A DNA stretch of 39,435 bases from Lysobacteraceae bacterium (GCA_023657465.1 JAGTJX010000003.1:1-39435); one strand, 5' to 3'. Counted from the first letter of the stretch, positions 1-9,548 are shown. Made by a program: numbers and translations. The notes: a model not told the origin generated them from the sequence alone.

Positions 1-2
1 CT

Positions 3-941
3 GATGCGTTCTATAATGCTTATGTTCTAAGAGAGTCCTTCAATCGTCCAATTTTAGGAGACTGGCATGAAGCTCTGGTGGGTCTTTTGTGCGCATTCAT
101 CATGCCTTGGGGTTTGCTTATGCTAGGAGCTCGTGTGCGCGGATTCTTTCGTGCTCGAGATTGGTCGAACGAAACTCGCTATGCAGTGAGCTTCGGTGTT
201 CCACTCATGATGTTCTTCACTTTCTATCTCTATAGAGGTCAGAGTTACGGAATGTATCTCGTAGGCGTGTTGTTTTTCTGGATGTTCACGCGTCTACCTG
301 AGCGAGTGTTTCCGTTTCAACGTTACTTTGCGATATTGCTGATCGTTCCTATAACGCTTGCGTTTCTGATTCAGTTTTATTTCAAGGCATCTGCCGAATG
401 GTGGCAGCCTACGACATTCTATCTCGTCGCCGCGCTCTCAATCTTAGGTGGTGCGTGGACTTGGAGACAGCGCTCAGCAATTCCTGCAATGGCTGCGTTT
501 CTAGTCAGTGCGAGTACAATGTCAGCACAGCTTGGAGAGCGTGAGCTTGTTGGTCCTTTGAAACATCCATCACAGACTTTCTATTACTACTCGATCCATC
601 AAGGGATTTGGAGCGAGTGGGGGTACATGAATTACGCGCTGAAGAAGAAGATCATCGCGATTCACACTGAAGACGATCTCACGAAGTACATGCTCACAGG
701 GGGTGCCCTTCTTGTTCCAGGACTCGATGCTGAAAATCAGCTCAAGGAGCAACTCAATCGTCTTGGATTTAAGTGGGACGAATGCGTGACAGGAAGGAAG
801 CCTTGGAAGAAGTGGAAGACTAGGGGAGCGGACAATCAGGGCAACACCTACTTCAGTCTAGCGACCAGGAATCGGAATCTCAGTTATCTTGAACGCGATA
901 ACTTCATCTTAGATACGCGCGCATGCAGGAAGTATCGCTAG
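3..941 (+). CDS. C-terminal part of an ArnT/PMT-like membrane glycosyltransferase (5' end outside the window)
   Basis: The reading frame is open to the left edge, so the gene starts upstream; the GTG at 78 is only an internal codon. The visible part holds four or five hydrophobic helices separated by short loops with aromatic residues, then a soluble C-terminal domain of about 120 residues. A helical bundle followed by a periplasmic domain is the layout of GT39/GT83 (dolichyl-phosphate mannosyltransferase/ArnT-type) enzymes, which move a sugar from a polyprenyl phosphate onto an acceptor at the outer face of the inner membrane. The N-terminal catalytic Asp-Glu/Asp loop of that family lies outside the window, so the assignment rests on topology and C-terminal style only. 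It could be another polytopic envelope protein. Confidence 0.5.
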   Translation, partial: DAFYNAYVLRESFNRPILGDWHEALVGLLCAFIMPWGLLMLGARVRGFFRARDWSNETRYAVSFGVPLMMFFTFYLYRGQSYGMYLVGVLFFWMFTRLPERVFPFQRYFAILLIVPITLAFLIQFYFKASAEWWQPTTFYLVAALSILGGAWTWRQRSAIPAMAAFLVSASTMSAQLGERELVGPLKHPSQTFYYYSIHQGIWSEWGYMNYALKKKIIAIHTEDDLTKYMLTGGALLVPGLDAENQLKEQLNRLGFKWDECVTGRKPWKKWKTRGADNQGNTYFSLATRNRNLSYLERDNFILDTRACRKYR

Positions 942-990
942 TCCTCTGTCAAAAAACTTTCGGTACATAGCACATCAATAATCAGCCATA

Positions 991-2028
991 ATGTTGGGGA
1001 TGAAGAGTCTACTCATTCCAATCATTTTTCTGTCTTCGCAAGCACTAGCTACTCCAACAAACACTGCTAACAAAGATCAGTGTGAGAAGAAGTGGCAAGG
1101 AAATTACGTCGAAGAAAAAGGAAAAACACCAGTTTGTATACTCAACAACCGTTCTCAAGTTCATCAGATCTCGCTTAAAGGTTGTGATGAGTACAAAACC
1201 AAATACAATGCAAAGGTAGTTGGGAAGTTTTGTGTATTCAGAAGACCTGAGTTTCCAGGAATGGTCATTCGAAGAGTCCTTGATGAAAAAGAAACTGTCG
1301 CAAAGAATCTGCTGCCCGCATGGGAATACTGTGTAGAAACTTGGAAGAAAAACATCGGAGCGAAAGAGGATCCGTCATTCGTCTCAAGCTCTCAAAATAA
1401 TAACACTCCATTTGATGTTCCCGCATGTTTCTCAGCCGAGCCAACTCTCAAAGATACTGAGTGCAAAAAAAATGGTGGAACACCATGGGGAAGCTACTGT
1501 AGGTTCAGAAACTTAGAGCGCCCAACAGGATCTGGAATTAAAGTCACTTATTATCAAAATTTGACTCATAAAATTCCAAAGAAGGAATGCATGTTTGGTC
1601 TGAAGAACAATAATGCAATTTATAGAGGATTACCGTGTTCATTAGATGTATCAGATTCCTGTAACAGAATTTCAAGTATCAGGTATCTCGGTACTGATTT
1701 GTCTTACATAAATCGTGATAGAGCTAATTACGAAGATTATTTAAATCAACTCACGCTTACTCAGACTCGTCCATCTGCTGATGAGATTAAACGTACTTAT
1801 GAAAAATTTAAAATACAAGAAGAAGTATTAAATTCAAAAATAGAAGAAGAGCGTCTTAAAACAAAAATATTAGTGAATCAGCAGGAAGACTTCGTCATTC
1901 AATGTCATTATCGCCCAATTCAGTCAGCACCTTTAGTCTACCCCCCGGCCACATTCGATGAGGCGATGGCTAAAGGATTTGTGAAGCTTATCCAGAAACC
2001 CATTCCTAAAGATTTTATTAATCGTTAG
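991..2028 (+). CDS. exported cysteine-rich protein of unknown function
   Basis: I do not recognise the family. The product has an N-terminal signal peptide (hydrophobic stretch up to about residue 20, ending ALATP). The mature part is basic and carries about 12 cysteines, an even number that suggests disulphides in an exported protein. A charged helix rich in E, K and R lies at roughly residues 255-295 and may be coiled coil. ATG 991 is followed by an in-frame ATG at 1000; the second would give a more typical signal peptide beginning MKSLL. No Shine-Dalgarno precedes either. Codon use is more AT-rich after about 1500 than in the flanking genes. Likely periplasmic or secreted; role unknown. 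Confidence 0.7.
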   Translation: MLGMKSLLIPIIFLSSQALATPTNTANKDQCEKKWQGNYVEEKGKTPVCILNNRSQVHQISLKGCDEYKTKYNAKVVGKFCVFRRPEFPGMVIRRVLDEKETVAKNLLPAWEYCVETWKKNIGAKEDPSFVSSSQNNNTPFDVPACFSAEPTLKDTECKKNGGTPWGSYCRFRNLERPTGSGIKVTYYQNLTHKIPKKECMFGLKNNNAIYRGLPCSLDVSDSCNRISSIRYLGTDLSYINRDRANYEDYLNQLTLTQTRPSADEIKRTYEKFKIQEEVLNSKIEEERLKTKILVNQQEDFVIQCHYRPIQSAPLVYPPATFDEAMAKGFVKLIQKPIPKDFINR

Positions 2029-2071
2029 AAATTCTATTGAACTGTCCTGTTATTCACTTTAAGCTCCACTC

Positions 2072-2461
2072 ATGAAACATCCAAACGCTAAGCTCTTCGA
2101 TAAACTTTACGCTGCATTCAAATCAGGCAACTACAACACCATGCTTTCACATTGTGACGAGAAGGTGACCTTCCAGATTGCAGGTCAGAGTAAACTTGCA
2201 GGCAAGTACGACCGTATGAACTTCGAATCTGGTCTCGGTGTAAAACTAAAAGAATTATCAGGCGGAACATTCACTACAGAAATTCACGACGTCATGGCAG
2301 GTGATCTTCACGCGATGGTGCTCATGACCAACAAAGTAACAAGAGCAGGCAAGACACTTGAGTACAGGTCAGTGCATGTTTGGAGAATTCAAAACGGCAA
2401 GCCACTTGCTGGATATGAATATCCTAGGGACATGTATCAGTTTGATCTGATTTGGAGTTAA
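2072..2461 (+). CDS. NTF2-like / SnoaL-fold protein (ketosteroid isomerase-related)
   Basis: This 129-residue protein begins with a helix of the type FDKLYAAFKSGNYNTMLSHC, followed by a strand (KVTFQIAG) and a C-terminal sheet ending in VHVWRIQNGKPLAGYEYP. This is the order of the NTF2-like cone fold found in SnoaL and ketosteroid-isomerase relatives. Such proteins are small cytoplasmic enzymes or ligand-binding proteins; the substrate cannot be read from the sequence. It has no signal peptide. The 3' end overlaps the stop of the convergent GNAT gene by 4 bp, so the two messages are antisense at their ends. Confidence 0.7.
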   Translation: MKHPNAKLFDKLYAAFKSGNYNTMLSHCDEKVTFQIAGQSKLAGKYDRMNFESGLGVKLKELSGGTFTTEIHDVMAGDLHAMVLMTNKVTRAGKTLEYRSVHVWRIQNGKPLAGYEYPRDMYQFDLIWS

Positions 2462-2907
2462 CCCTCTAAGCGCATGGATCCATTTTTTTTGGGTTTGAAT
2501 CCTAAATTTTTATAAAGCTTCATCGCGTGTTCATTCTTGGGAGTGACCTCAAGTTCAATTGCTACTGGTAGATGAGGCCAAACAGATCGATTGCTCATGA
2601 TCTCTTTAAAAAGTTCAGATGCGATTCCAGCACCACGAGCCTCTTTCCTTACAAAAAGTTCATCCACAATGCAGATTTCACCGGCTAGTTCATTCGACCA
2701 GAACGATGCCAAGAGCGCGTAGCCTAGGATTTGATGGTCTCGTTCGAATACGACACATCTTCCACGAATAGGACTCTGCCTGAGTTCCTTGAAAGTGTTT
2801 AAGATGCCTTCACGTAAAACGGGTCGATCAGACGGGTCTTCCTTGTAGAGCCCTAAGCATAAGTCTAAAACAACCTGATCCTCTCGTTCACTTGCTAATC
2901 GCCACAT
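2458..2907 (-). CDS. GNAT-family N-acetyltransferase
   Basis: This 149-residue single-domain protein has the GNAT signature. A strand VVFERDHQILGYALLASFW is followed by EICIVDELFVRKEARGAGIASELFKEI, where the R-x-x-G-A-G-I loop is the acetyl-CoA pyrophosphate-binding motif A. The C-terminal segment HAMKLYKNLGFKPKKNGSM is the usual motif B. It transfers an acetyl group from acetyl-CoA to an amine; the substrate is unknown. A TATCAT hexamer sits 6 nt upstream of the ATG, with no Shine-Dalgarno. The start is 17 bp from the start of the divergent gene at 2925. Confidence 0.88.
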   Translation of the reverse strand: MWRLASEREDQVVLDLCLGLYKEDPSDRPVLREGILNTFKELRQSPIRGRCVVFERDHQILGYALLASFWSNELAGEICIVDELFVRKEARGAGIASELFKEIMSNRSVWPHLPVAIELEVTPKNEHAMKLYKNLGFKPKKNGSMRLEG

Positions 2908-2924
2908 GCTAAAATGATATCACC
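2908..2924. promoter_or_regulatory. 17-bp divergent intergenic region with overlapping -10 hexamers
   Basis: Only 17 bp separate the two divergent start codons. On the plus strand TAAAAT (2910-2915) lies 9 nt before the ATG at 2925. On the minus strand TATCAT (2919-2914) lies 6 nt before the ATG at 2907. There is no room for a ribosome-binding site on either side, so both messages would begin at or next to the start codon, and any -35 elements would lie inside the opposite coding region. Confidence 0.5.
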
Positions 2925-3446
2925 ATGATGGAGTACTGGCCTGTCCTAAAACTATTTTTGATCCCCATCGGTGGTGGAATTCCCTCTGGAGTGTTAGCGG
3001 CTAGAGACTTAGGTTTTGCCTGGCCTTTGACTGCCTTTCTCTATTTGATTTCTGATGTCATTCTAGCCTGCTTTTTTGAGCCATTGATGCTTGGGTTTAT
3101 TCATTTGTCCAAACGATCCAAAAAGCTTGATCGCATCGGACATGTCATGGGTGAATCGACTCGTAGAACCGTTGCTCGCTATGGTCACAAAACAGGATCT
3201 TTAGCGCTCATAGGAATTGCGTTTGGTGTAGACCCTATGACGGGTAGGTCGGTAGCGAAGGCCGCTGGACATGGCTTCATCATGGGGTGGATGTTCGCAA
3301 TAGCGGGGGATATGATTTACTTTTCAGTCCTCATGATCTCGACTCTGTGGCTAGACCGAATATTAGGGGATGGGACATGGACAGCGATCATTATATTGGC
3401 TCTCATGATGATTGTTCCTGCGTTGATCAACAAGATTAAGCATTGA
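2925..3446 (+). CDS. small polytopic membrane protein (possibly small-multidrug-export-like)
   Basis: This 173-residue integral membrane protein has about four hydrophobic segments: residues 5-30 with a glycine-rich GGGIPSGVLAARDLG start, 30-60, 95-135 and 145-170. A basic loop (SKRSKKLDR...STRRTVARYGHKTG) lies between the second and third. The glycine/proline-containing first segment and the size resemble the putative small multidrug export (Sm_multidrug_ex) group, but I am not certain. It would sit in the inner membrane. ATG 2928 is an alternative start one codon downstream. Confidence 0.6.
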   Translation: MMEYWPVLKLFLIPIGGGIPSGVLAARDLGFAWPLTAFLYLISDVILACFFEPLMLGFIHLSKRSKKLDRIGHVMGESTRRTVARYGHKTGSLALIGIAFGVDPMTGRSVAKAAGHGFIMGWMFAIAGDMIYFSVLMISTLWLDRILGDGTWTAIIILALMMIVPALINKIKH

Positions 3447-3500
3447 TAGCGCCAGATGGTTGACGCTAATAAATTGAACCTACGCTGACGATAAGTCAGT

Positions 3501-5351
3501 GTGAAATTTCGTCTCATTTGCATCTCTTTAGTAATCTCAGGATTATGGCAAACATCATCGTTTGCGCAATTCTATGATCAGAGACCCTCTGTTCTCACTG
3601 TTAAGGCTAAGAAGATAAAAACTAAATGGAAAAAAATGAAATTCTCACAAAGGGCGTATCTTGCAGAGCTCTTCACATTCTTTCCAGACTCCGAATATTA
3701 CTTCTTAGCCCGTGATGCTGAGTACTTGCACGATCTCGCAGTAGTGCTGCTTCAGGATCAGCCAAAGTTATTGCGACGACTTCATCTTGTGCCCATCAGT
3801 ACTGCACTCAGTGGCTACCGTGACAATATGGTCAAATATTTGAAACAAGAAGGGATGACTTTAAAACAATTAGAAGGTAGGCCTGTTCTGTTCATCGATT
3901 CCTGCTGCAGGGGCAGTGTTCCTGATGAAATCATTGCAGCATTCAAAAACTCAAAAATCAAAATCCAAGCTCATTTGGTTCGTACTGATAATTATCCAGA
4001 AAGTTCGCTCTCATTGGCATTGGGGTCTAACGGAATGGACATGGAGAATCTACCTCATTACAATCATTCGGGCTCTGAATATGTGGAAAACAATGACTTG
4101 ATTCGAATTAAAGCAAAAAAATCTCTTTTGGATCAACGACAGAAAGCAATGTCAGTCATGTTTGAAATCAGATCTGAATTTAATAATGATTCTGCGCGAG
4201 AGCAGTTTAAAGAGTTAGTAAAATTGATGAAGAAAACGTATCGCTACTTCGGAGAAGCTAAGCCTACTGCTGAGGAAGAAGCCAAGGTGCTCCAAGATCT
4301 GAGGAGATTGAGATCTGAATTTAATATTCCTTCCTATCCACTCATCAAAGACTTCGCGTTGATGAAACGTAAAAATTATTCTTCTCTTTCAAAAAACTTT
4401 ATAAATGAATTCATTAAAAGAAACAATGAATTGTTTGCGTTAGACAATGAAATGATTGCAAAGAATATTATCAAAAATCCGAATGCATTGCTCGAGGCTA
4501 TAAAATCAACTCGTGAAGAAAACAAACCTCGTTTGGTAACTTCGGTGATCGATTTGCTTTCTGAGTCTACACCGGAATCACTGGGAATTGATGCGAAGGA
4601 TTTTTCGGCTTTGATTGTGAATTGGAATGATGTTCTTAAAAGATTTAGCAAAAATAAAACACTCGAATCTATTGAAGTATTTTACAAAACTCTCAGGCTC
4701 AATCACGAAAGTAAAAAATATTTACTTGAGAGTTTAATCTCCCTTTTAAAAGGAATTGTGTTTGATTCTGGTGACATAGAGAATTTAATTTTTAAGATGA
4801 TATTCGAAGAGTTGGGCAGTGAGGCGTTTGTATATTCTGAAAAATCCATGATGAAAGCAGTTATTGGTGGAAATATGTATTTTGATTATCCCACTGTGTT
4901 TTCGGATGTCATACGGTCTTTCGTAAAGAATGCAACTGCTTTAGATACGGAGAAAATGCTCGTCGAAATGTTTGCAGTTCTTCCATTCAATGCGTTTATC
5001 AATTCAAGTGATATAGAGTTCTACTTGCAGTCTTTGCAAGATGCGATCAGAAGTTTGCCGATGATCAATGCTGATTTCATGAGAGCACTATTTAGGTCTC
5101 ATCTCACCAATGACAAACTCCTCACCAGTAATAAACAAGTGAGATCATTCTGGAAGTGGATCCTCACTCGGAACAAGAATTTTCATCCCCATGTAGCTAA
5201 AATGGGCGTGCCTGAAGCGATCGAAGTCCGTGTGATCAATAGTACGAAGTGGAAGGGCAAAGTGCTCACGGTTCAAAAGGCTATTGATGTACTGAAAGTT
5301 CGTGGTGTGTACGATTCTTACTTCTGTTCAGACCTGATGACAAACGACTAG
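3501..5351 (+). CDS. large exported protein of unknown function with an LARDAEYL segment
   Basis: This 616-residue product starts at a GTG and has a clear signal peptide (KFRLICISLVISGLWQTSSF, cleavage near AQ). Residues about 45-170 contain YYFLARDAEYLHDLAVVLL and, later, RPVLFIDSCCRGSVPDEI. Together these recall the FxARDG...D-x-x-x-x-G-S pattern seen in phosphoribosyltransferase/HAD-like domains of some surface-polysaccharide proteins, but the match is weak and such domains are usually cytoplasmic. The remaining 400 residues are helical, lysine-rich and without recognisable motif. The stop overlaps the convergent AarF-like gene by 4 bp. The function is not known; periplasmic location is inferred from the leader. 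Confidence 0.65.
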   Translation: MKFRLICISLVISGLWQTSSFAQFYDQRPSVLTVKAKKIKTKWKKMKFSQRAYLAELFTFFPDSEYYFLARDAEYLHDLAVVLLQDQPKLLRRLHLVPISTALSGYRDNMVKYLKQEGMTLKQLEGRPVLFIDSCCRGSVPDEIIAAFKNSKIKIQAHLVRTDNYPESSLSLALGSNGMDMENLPHYNHSGSEYVENNDLIRIKAKKSLLDQRQKAMSVMFEIRSEFNNDSAREQFKELVKLMKKTYRYFGEAKPTAEEEAKVLQDLRRLRSEFNIPSYPLIKDFALMKRKNYSSLSKNFINEFIKRNNELFALDNEMIAKNIIKNPNALLEAIKSTREENKPRLVTSVIDLLSESTPESLGIDAKDFSALIVNWNDVLKRFSKNKTLESIEVFYKTLRLNHESKKYLLESLISLLKGIVFDSGDIENLIFKMIFEELGSEAFVYSEKSMMKAVIGGNMYFDYPTVFSDVIRSFVKNATALDTEKMLVEMFAVLPFNAFINSSDIEFYLQSLQDAIRSLPMINADFMRALFRSHLTNDKLLTSNKQVRSFWKWILTRNKNFHPHVAKMGVPEAIEVRVINSTKWKGKVLTVQKAIDVLKVRGVYDSYFCSDLMTND

Positions 5352-6655
5352 GTCTTCGTATTTTTCATTCGATTCCAATAAGGAACAAGATCGAGTTTGA
5401 CGTCGAGCATTTTGATAATATTGAAAACACCACCTAATTTTCTGTTAATGAAGATGAGCTTCTTAGGGGGACTTGAGAATTTTACTTTTTTTGCAAACTC
5501 AATCACGCTGTCTCTCACGCGTTTTGCATAATCAATGTTTCCGAAATGAAACGGTTGCAGATCTTTTCTGAAAGGTTCAACGCTCACATCCATGAGTTTA
5601 TTAAATAAATTTTGAGTATCTTCGCTTTCTCTTGGGTCAATGAAGCCAAATTTTGAAGCAGTTTGGAAAATTTCTTCACGTTTTCCGCCTTCAATTACAC
5701 AGAGCAGTTCAATGTATTCTCTTTTGAATTCAGCTGTGTATTCAAGAGTCGCACCGAAGTCCAGTACTGCGAGCTTGGGTAGCGAATCCGTTTCAATAAT
5801 CAGAAAATTTGCTGGGTTAGGATCAGTTTGGACTAATCCCCAATCATAAAACTCCATACAATAGAGATCGATCAGTAACTTTGAAATGTGCTCACGGTGA
5901 TGAAGGGGAGGCTGAGTCTGTATCCAGTCCGTGAATCGTTTGCCTTCGATCCATTCTAGCGCAATGATTCTAGAAGACGAGAGCTCTGGATAAACCTTGG
6001 GCACCACGAAGCGAGTGTCGTGCTTTAAGAGCTCGCGGTAGCGATGGGCTAACTTCAATTCTTGTTTGTAGTCGACTTCTTGTTTGAGAACTATCCTTAA
6101 TTCTTCAAGTAGAGGGGCGAAATTAATTTTTTTGCCAGTCAGTCCAGTCATCGTAGTGACCACTTTGCCCATGAGAGAGAGATCTGAGTCGATGGATTCT
6201 GCGATTCCTGGGAATTGGACTTTCAGTGCAATAGACTCGCCTCGGTACGTGGCCTTGTGAACTTGCCCGATGCTTGCAGATCCTATGGGTTCTGGACTGA
6301 GTGACTGGATGAGTGCAGACGATTCCTGACTGAGTTCTTTTTTAATGATTTCGTTCACATCGGAAATGTCCATGTGTGAGCCTTTGTCTTGGAGCTGGCT
6401 TAAGACTTGGATGACTTCAGGAGGGAGATAGTCTCTCGCTTCAAGAACGATCCATTGACCTGCTTTCATTGCAGCTCCCTTCAGTGAAGAGAGTGTTTCA
6501 ACCATGGCCTGGGCTTGATCTATCTGATGGGTGATTCGATCTACTTTTTGGCTGACTCTGTGGGAAACTTCTTTGGTGATGATTTTGGCTGTGAGCCCTA
6601 AAATTTCCTTCGAGCGGGAGAAGAGTGTCTTGGGTGGGGATTTCTTACGAGGCAT
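5348..6655 (-). CDS. ABC1/AarF/COQ8 (UbiB-family) atypical kinase
   Basis: This 435-residue protein carries the hallmarks of the UbiB/COQ8 family. The KxGQ motif is present (AAMKAGQW, near residue 65), then the alanine/glycine-rich loop PIGSASIGQVHKA near residue 128. The catalytic lysine is in ALKVQFPG, the catalytic loop is VQTDPNPANF, and the metal-binding motif is LDFGATLEY. In this family the KxGQ helix covers the active site and favours ATPase activity; members support ubiquinone biosynthesis or lipid homeostasis. Unlike E. coli UbiB, I see no strong C-terminal transmembrane pair. TATAGT lies 5 nt before the ATG with no Shine-Dalgarno. Confidence 0.93.
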   Translation of the reverse strand: MPRKKSPPKTLFSRSKEILGLTAKIITKEVSHRVSQKVDRITHQIDQAQAMVETLSSLKGAAMKAGQWIVLEARDYLPPEVIQVLSQLQDKGSHMDISDVNEIIKKELSQESSALIQSLSPEPIGSASIGQVHKATYRGESIALKVQFPGIAESIDSDLSLMGKVVTTMTGLTGKKINFAPLLEELRIVLKQEVDYKQELKLAHRYRELLKHDTRFVVPKVYPELSSSRIIALEWIEGKRFTDWIQTQPPLHHREHISKLLIDLYCMEFYDWGLVQTDPNPANFLIIETDSLPKLAVLDFGATLEYTAEFKREYIELLCVIEGGKREEIFQTASKFGFIDPRESEDTQNLFNKLMDVSVEPFRKDLQPFHFGNIDYAKRVRDSVIEFAKKVKFSSPPKKLIFINRKLGGVFNIIKMLDVKLDLVPYWNRMKNTKT

Positions 6656-6660
6656 AGAGA

Positions 6661-6666
6661 ACTATA
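6661..6666 (-). promoter_or_regulatory. -10-like TATAGT just upstream of the AarF-like start
   Basis: On the minus strand TATAGT ends 5 nt before the ATG at 6655. This spacing puts transcription initiation at or next to the start codon, and no Shine-Dalgarno is present. Confidence 0.4.
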
Positions 6667-6750
6667 TATCACTTAAAAATTATTAAAACTAATGTTTGAC
6701 TTATAGTGTTATCTTTTGGTGCCAGATAGCCTCAATTCACAGAGGTACTA

Positions 6751-7109
6751 ATGAATATGAAGAATTTATTACTTGTTTTAGTCATGGTTTTTGCTTTGAA
6801 TTCCGAAGCATCCAACACAAATATCAGTGCATTTAAGACCCTGATCACCAATACAGAAACCATCTTAAATCATCCCACCATGACCCAAGGTCAGAAGTTT
6901 CGTGAATCGTTGAGCGACTAGAGAAAGTCAAATCAGCTGTCGTTCAAAACAAAGCGATCATTCAACTCTATCTTTCAGAACAAGAGTTCAGCGAGCTACG
7001 TTCTGATCTCAATCAGATTGAAAAAAGCATTCGTCTCCTTAACTTTTCTCAAACCCTAACTCAGCTCAAAGCAATCCAATCAAAAGAGGCTTACCATGTT
7101 CAATACTAA
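6751..7109 (+). pseudogene. small exported protein gene broken by one frameshift
   Basis: The first frame encodes 56 residues with a signal peptide (MNMKNLLLVLVMVFALNSEA) and a helix ending KFRESLSD, stopping at 6921. Reading one base back at about 6909 restores a second open frame (VERLEKVKSAVVQNKAIIQL, continuing to a stop at 7109) with the same amphipathic helical character. One missing base would make a single protein of about 119 residues. An AGAGG Shine-Dalgarno lies 5 nt before the ATG. The second part overlaps the start of the lipoprotein gene at 7096 by 14 bp, as in a translationally coupled pair. Either the gene is inactivated or one base was lost in sequencing. Confidence 0.6.
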
Positions 7110-8271
7110 AAAACTTTTAGTTCTCACTCTCATTACTCTCGGTGCTTTTGGTACCTCCTGTGACGACGGTACCGAAAACGAAATTAAACCTTCTGGATGC
7201 CCAGTTACTTTAGATGTTCAATCATTCTATAGTGATAATCAGTCAGCAGAAGTGGGTGTTCTATTCCAAGGTGTCGATTGCAAAGGCCAGCCTACCTCTG
7301 TAAATGCATCTGATCTTACAGCTTCTGAAGAATATAACGGTACAAGCAAGCCACTCTCGCTCGCTGAAACAAAAGCTAATTTGTATCCTATAGAGAAGAA
7401 GTATAAAAACTTAGTTGTTCTCTCCTTAGACACCATAGCAAGTATCACTAACAATGCAACAGCATTTTCTGCTCTTAAATCTGCAGCTAAGTCTTTTGCT
7501 TCAAAAGTATTAGATGGAAATACCTACTTATTGTTTTCGATTTTTGATGGCCGTCAGGATGTTTTCTTACTTGGATTTGTCGCTAAAAAAGGCAGTAATA
7601 TTTTCGTCAATTACGCAGATGCTGCCGCTGCGATCGATGCAATGAAATGTGGTGATGCAATCGATGGTTTGGGTAATAAACTCTGTGCTGATCCATCTAC
7701 TAACCTTTATGGATCTACATTGGCAGGAGCTAATTTGCTCAATCAACTGGCAAGCTATGTCGTTTCAAATGTTCCTGAGTTGGGTGGAAACCCATTGTTC
7801 TCCAAAAGCTTAGTCGTGTTTACTGATGGAACAGATGAAGCAAATTACGTTTCAAAAGATCAAATGATTAGCACTCTTTCAAGTTCTACCTATAACGGTA
7901 CTAAGTATTTCAGTATTGGACTCTCAGGAGATGTGAATCAGACTATTCTTAAAGACATCGGTCGTGATGGATTCTTCTGGGCTTCAGACTATTCTCAGCT
8001 CACTGTGAAGTTTGATGAACTTGCTGCTACTCTTAAAAAGTTCTCTTCTAGCTATAAGCGCTTTGCCTATTGCACAGCTAAGCGTAGTGGAATGATCACT
8101 TTCAAATTAGAGCATAAAAGTGGAACAAGTATCTCAGAAGCTTTTATCGCTAATGCAAAATCAGAGTTCAGTTGTCCGCTGGGATCGATCACTAATTCAG
8201 GTGGAAGAATGGGTTCAGATTCTTCTCAGTTAGAATTGAGTTTGCCGACCTACAACCCTGGTCGTAATTAG
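7096..8271 (+). CDS. VWA-domain lipoprotein with degenerate MIDAS
   Basis: This 391-residue product starts with a lipoprotein-type leader ([16 protein letters not shown]), so Cys 22 is probably lipidated. Residues about 105-305 form a von Willebrand factor A-like domain. Strand [11 protein letters not shown] takes the place of the DxSxS metal site but has Ile instead of the first Ser. [12 protein letters not shown] supplies the later T-D-G motif, and [21 protein letters not shown] resembles the closing strand and helix. Such proteins mediate protein-protein contact at the cell surface or periplasm. The gene is preceded by the frameshifted small exported gene, with overlap, and converges on umuC with a 4-bp overlap. 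Confidence 0.75.
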   Translation: MFNTKKLLVLTLITLGAFGTSCDDGTENEIKPSGCPVTLDVQSFYSDNQSAEVGVLFQGVDCKGQPTSVNASDLTASEEYNGTSKPLSLAETKANLYPIEKKYKNLVVLSLDTIASITNNATAFSALKSAAKSFASKVLDGNTYLLFSIFDGRQDVFLLGFVAKKGSNIFVNYADAAAAIDAMKCGDAIDGLGNKLCADPSTNLYGSTLAGANLLNQLASYVVSNVPELGGNPLFSKSLVVFTDGTDEANYVSKDQMISTLSSSTYNGTKYFSIGLSGDVNQTILKDIGRDGFFWASDYSQLTVKFDELAATLKKFSSSYKRFAYCTAKRSGMITFKLEHKSGTSISEAFIANAKSEFSCPLGSITNSGGRMGSDSSQLELSLPTYNPGRN

Positions 8272-9548
8272 AGCTCAATGTCTAACAGTTCATCCCAGTT
8301 CGTCGTATAGCGCTGGCTGCGGAGCTCCGCTCGCATCTGCCAGTGTTTCTTCGTCCCACAGGATGCGAACTTCACAATCTCAGTGCCGAATCTGCGGTTC
8401 ATGGAATCGAGCGTAGTCATGAGGACATCGAGCTGATTGTGGTTGGGGGGATCGAATAGGGACCTCTGCTGATGAAGCTTGGGTCTAATCTCACCTAGAA
8501 TCACTCCTGCTTTTTTGAATTTGAATCCGTCACGATAAATTTCTCTTAAGCCGTCTATTCCCAGTCTAATCATCTCAGGTGTGTGATCACTCCCATTCAT
8601 GAATGTTCTGACGGCTTGATTGTAATACTGATGATCGCGCTCAAGGAATGGATTGGTGTGGAGGAATACGATCATGTGATGAGCGATCAGTCCTTGATTG
8701 CGTAACTTCTCAGCTGCTCTCGTGACATGACTTGCGATTGATTCTTCGATCAGCTCGATTTCGCTGATCAGTTTTCCGAAGCTACGCGAGCTAATGATTT
8801 GTTTTTTCTCTTTCGCACCCAACTCAAGACCCATGCAAGGTATCCCGCGAAGTTCATCTTGGAGTCTTCTGCCTACGATGGTGAGTACTCTGCGGATCGT
8901 AGCGTCTGGGGCATCTCTCAGTTCCTTGGCATTATGAATTCCTAGTCTCTTGAGTTTTTCAGCTGAACGGCGCGCGATCCCCCAGATGTCAGTGAGTTCG
9001 AACCCTGATAGCACCTCGTCGTGAATAGAGGGATCAGAGAGATCGAATACGCCTAATGCTTGTTTCTTAGCGATTCGGTTAGCGGCTTTTGCGAGTACTT
9101 TTGTGGCTCCGATTCCTATCGATACGGGAATTCCTGTGCATTGATAGACCGTATCTCGGATGAGTGTTCCGTACGCAGTCAAGTCGCGATCACTCATGCC
9201 ACGAAGCGAGAGGAACGCTTCGTCGATCGAATAGATCTCCATCTCTGGAGAAAACTCGCGCAGGATCTGCATCACTCGGGCACTGAGATCCCCGTAGAGC
9301 GTGTAGTTCGAGGAGTAGACTGCGATGTTGTGTTGCTTGATGAGCTCTTTCCACTCATGTACAGGCGCTCCCATTTTGAGACCCAGGGCTTTGGCTTCTT
9401 TGGAGAGCGAGACCATGCAGCCGTCGTTATTGGAGAGTACGACGATGGGTTTGTTTTTAAGCGTTGGGTTGAATACTCGCTCGCATGAGCAGTAGAACGA
9501 ATTGCAATCGACTAATGCGAATACTTCATTTGGCTGGATGGACGACAT
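8268..9548 (-). CDS. umuC: DNA polymerase V catalytic subunit UmuC (Y-family)
   Basis: The 426-residue length is close to E. coli UmuC (422). Y-family signatures are visible: the N-terminal [17 protein letters not shown] with the first catalytic Asp, [20 protein letters not shown], and the palm motif [12 protein letters not shown] with the Asp-Glu pair. The helix-hairpin-helix region ([20 protein letters not shown]) follows, then a little-finger domain ending RQ-free and acidic. It performs error-prone translesion synthesis with UmuD'2. The start codon lies inside umuD (23-bp overlap), so the two are translationally coupled and share the SOS-type promoter upstream of umuD. Confidence 0.97.
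   Translation of the reverse strand: MSSIQPNEVFALVDCNSFYCSCERVFNPTLKNKPIVVLSNNDGCMVSLSKEAKALGLKMGAPVHEWKELIKQHNIAVYSSNYTLYGDLSARVMQILREFSPEMEIYSIDEAFLSLRGMSDRDLTAYGTLIRDTVYQCTGIPVSIGIGATKVLAKAANRIAKKQALGVFDLSDPSIHDEVLSGFELTDIWGIARRSAEKLKRLGIHNAKELRDAPDATIRRVLTIVGRRLQDELRGIPCMGLELGAKEKKQIISSRSFGKLISEIELIEESIASHVTRAAEKLRNQGLIAHHMIVFLHTNPFLERDHQYYNQAVRTFMNGSDHTPEMIRLGIDGLREIYRDGFKFKKAGVILGEIRPKLHQQRSLFDPPNHNQLDVLMTTLDSMNRRFGTEIVKFASCGTKKHWQMRAELRSQRYTTNWDELLDIEL

Noticed and set aside
6880-6925. Programmed frameshift in the small exported gene
   Set aside because: No slippery heptamer or downstream structure is visible at the break; a lost base is simpler.
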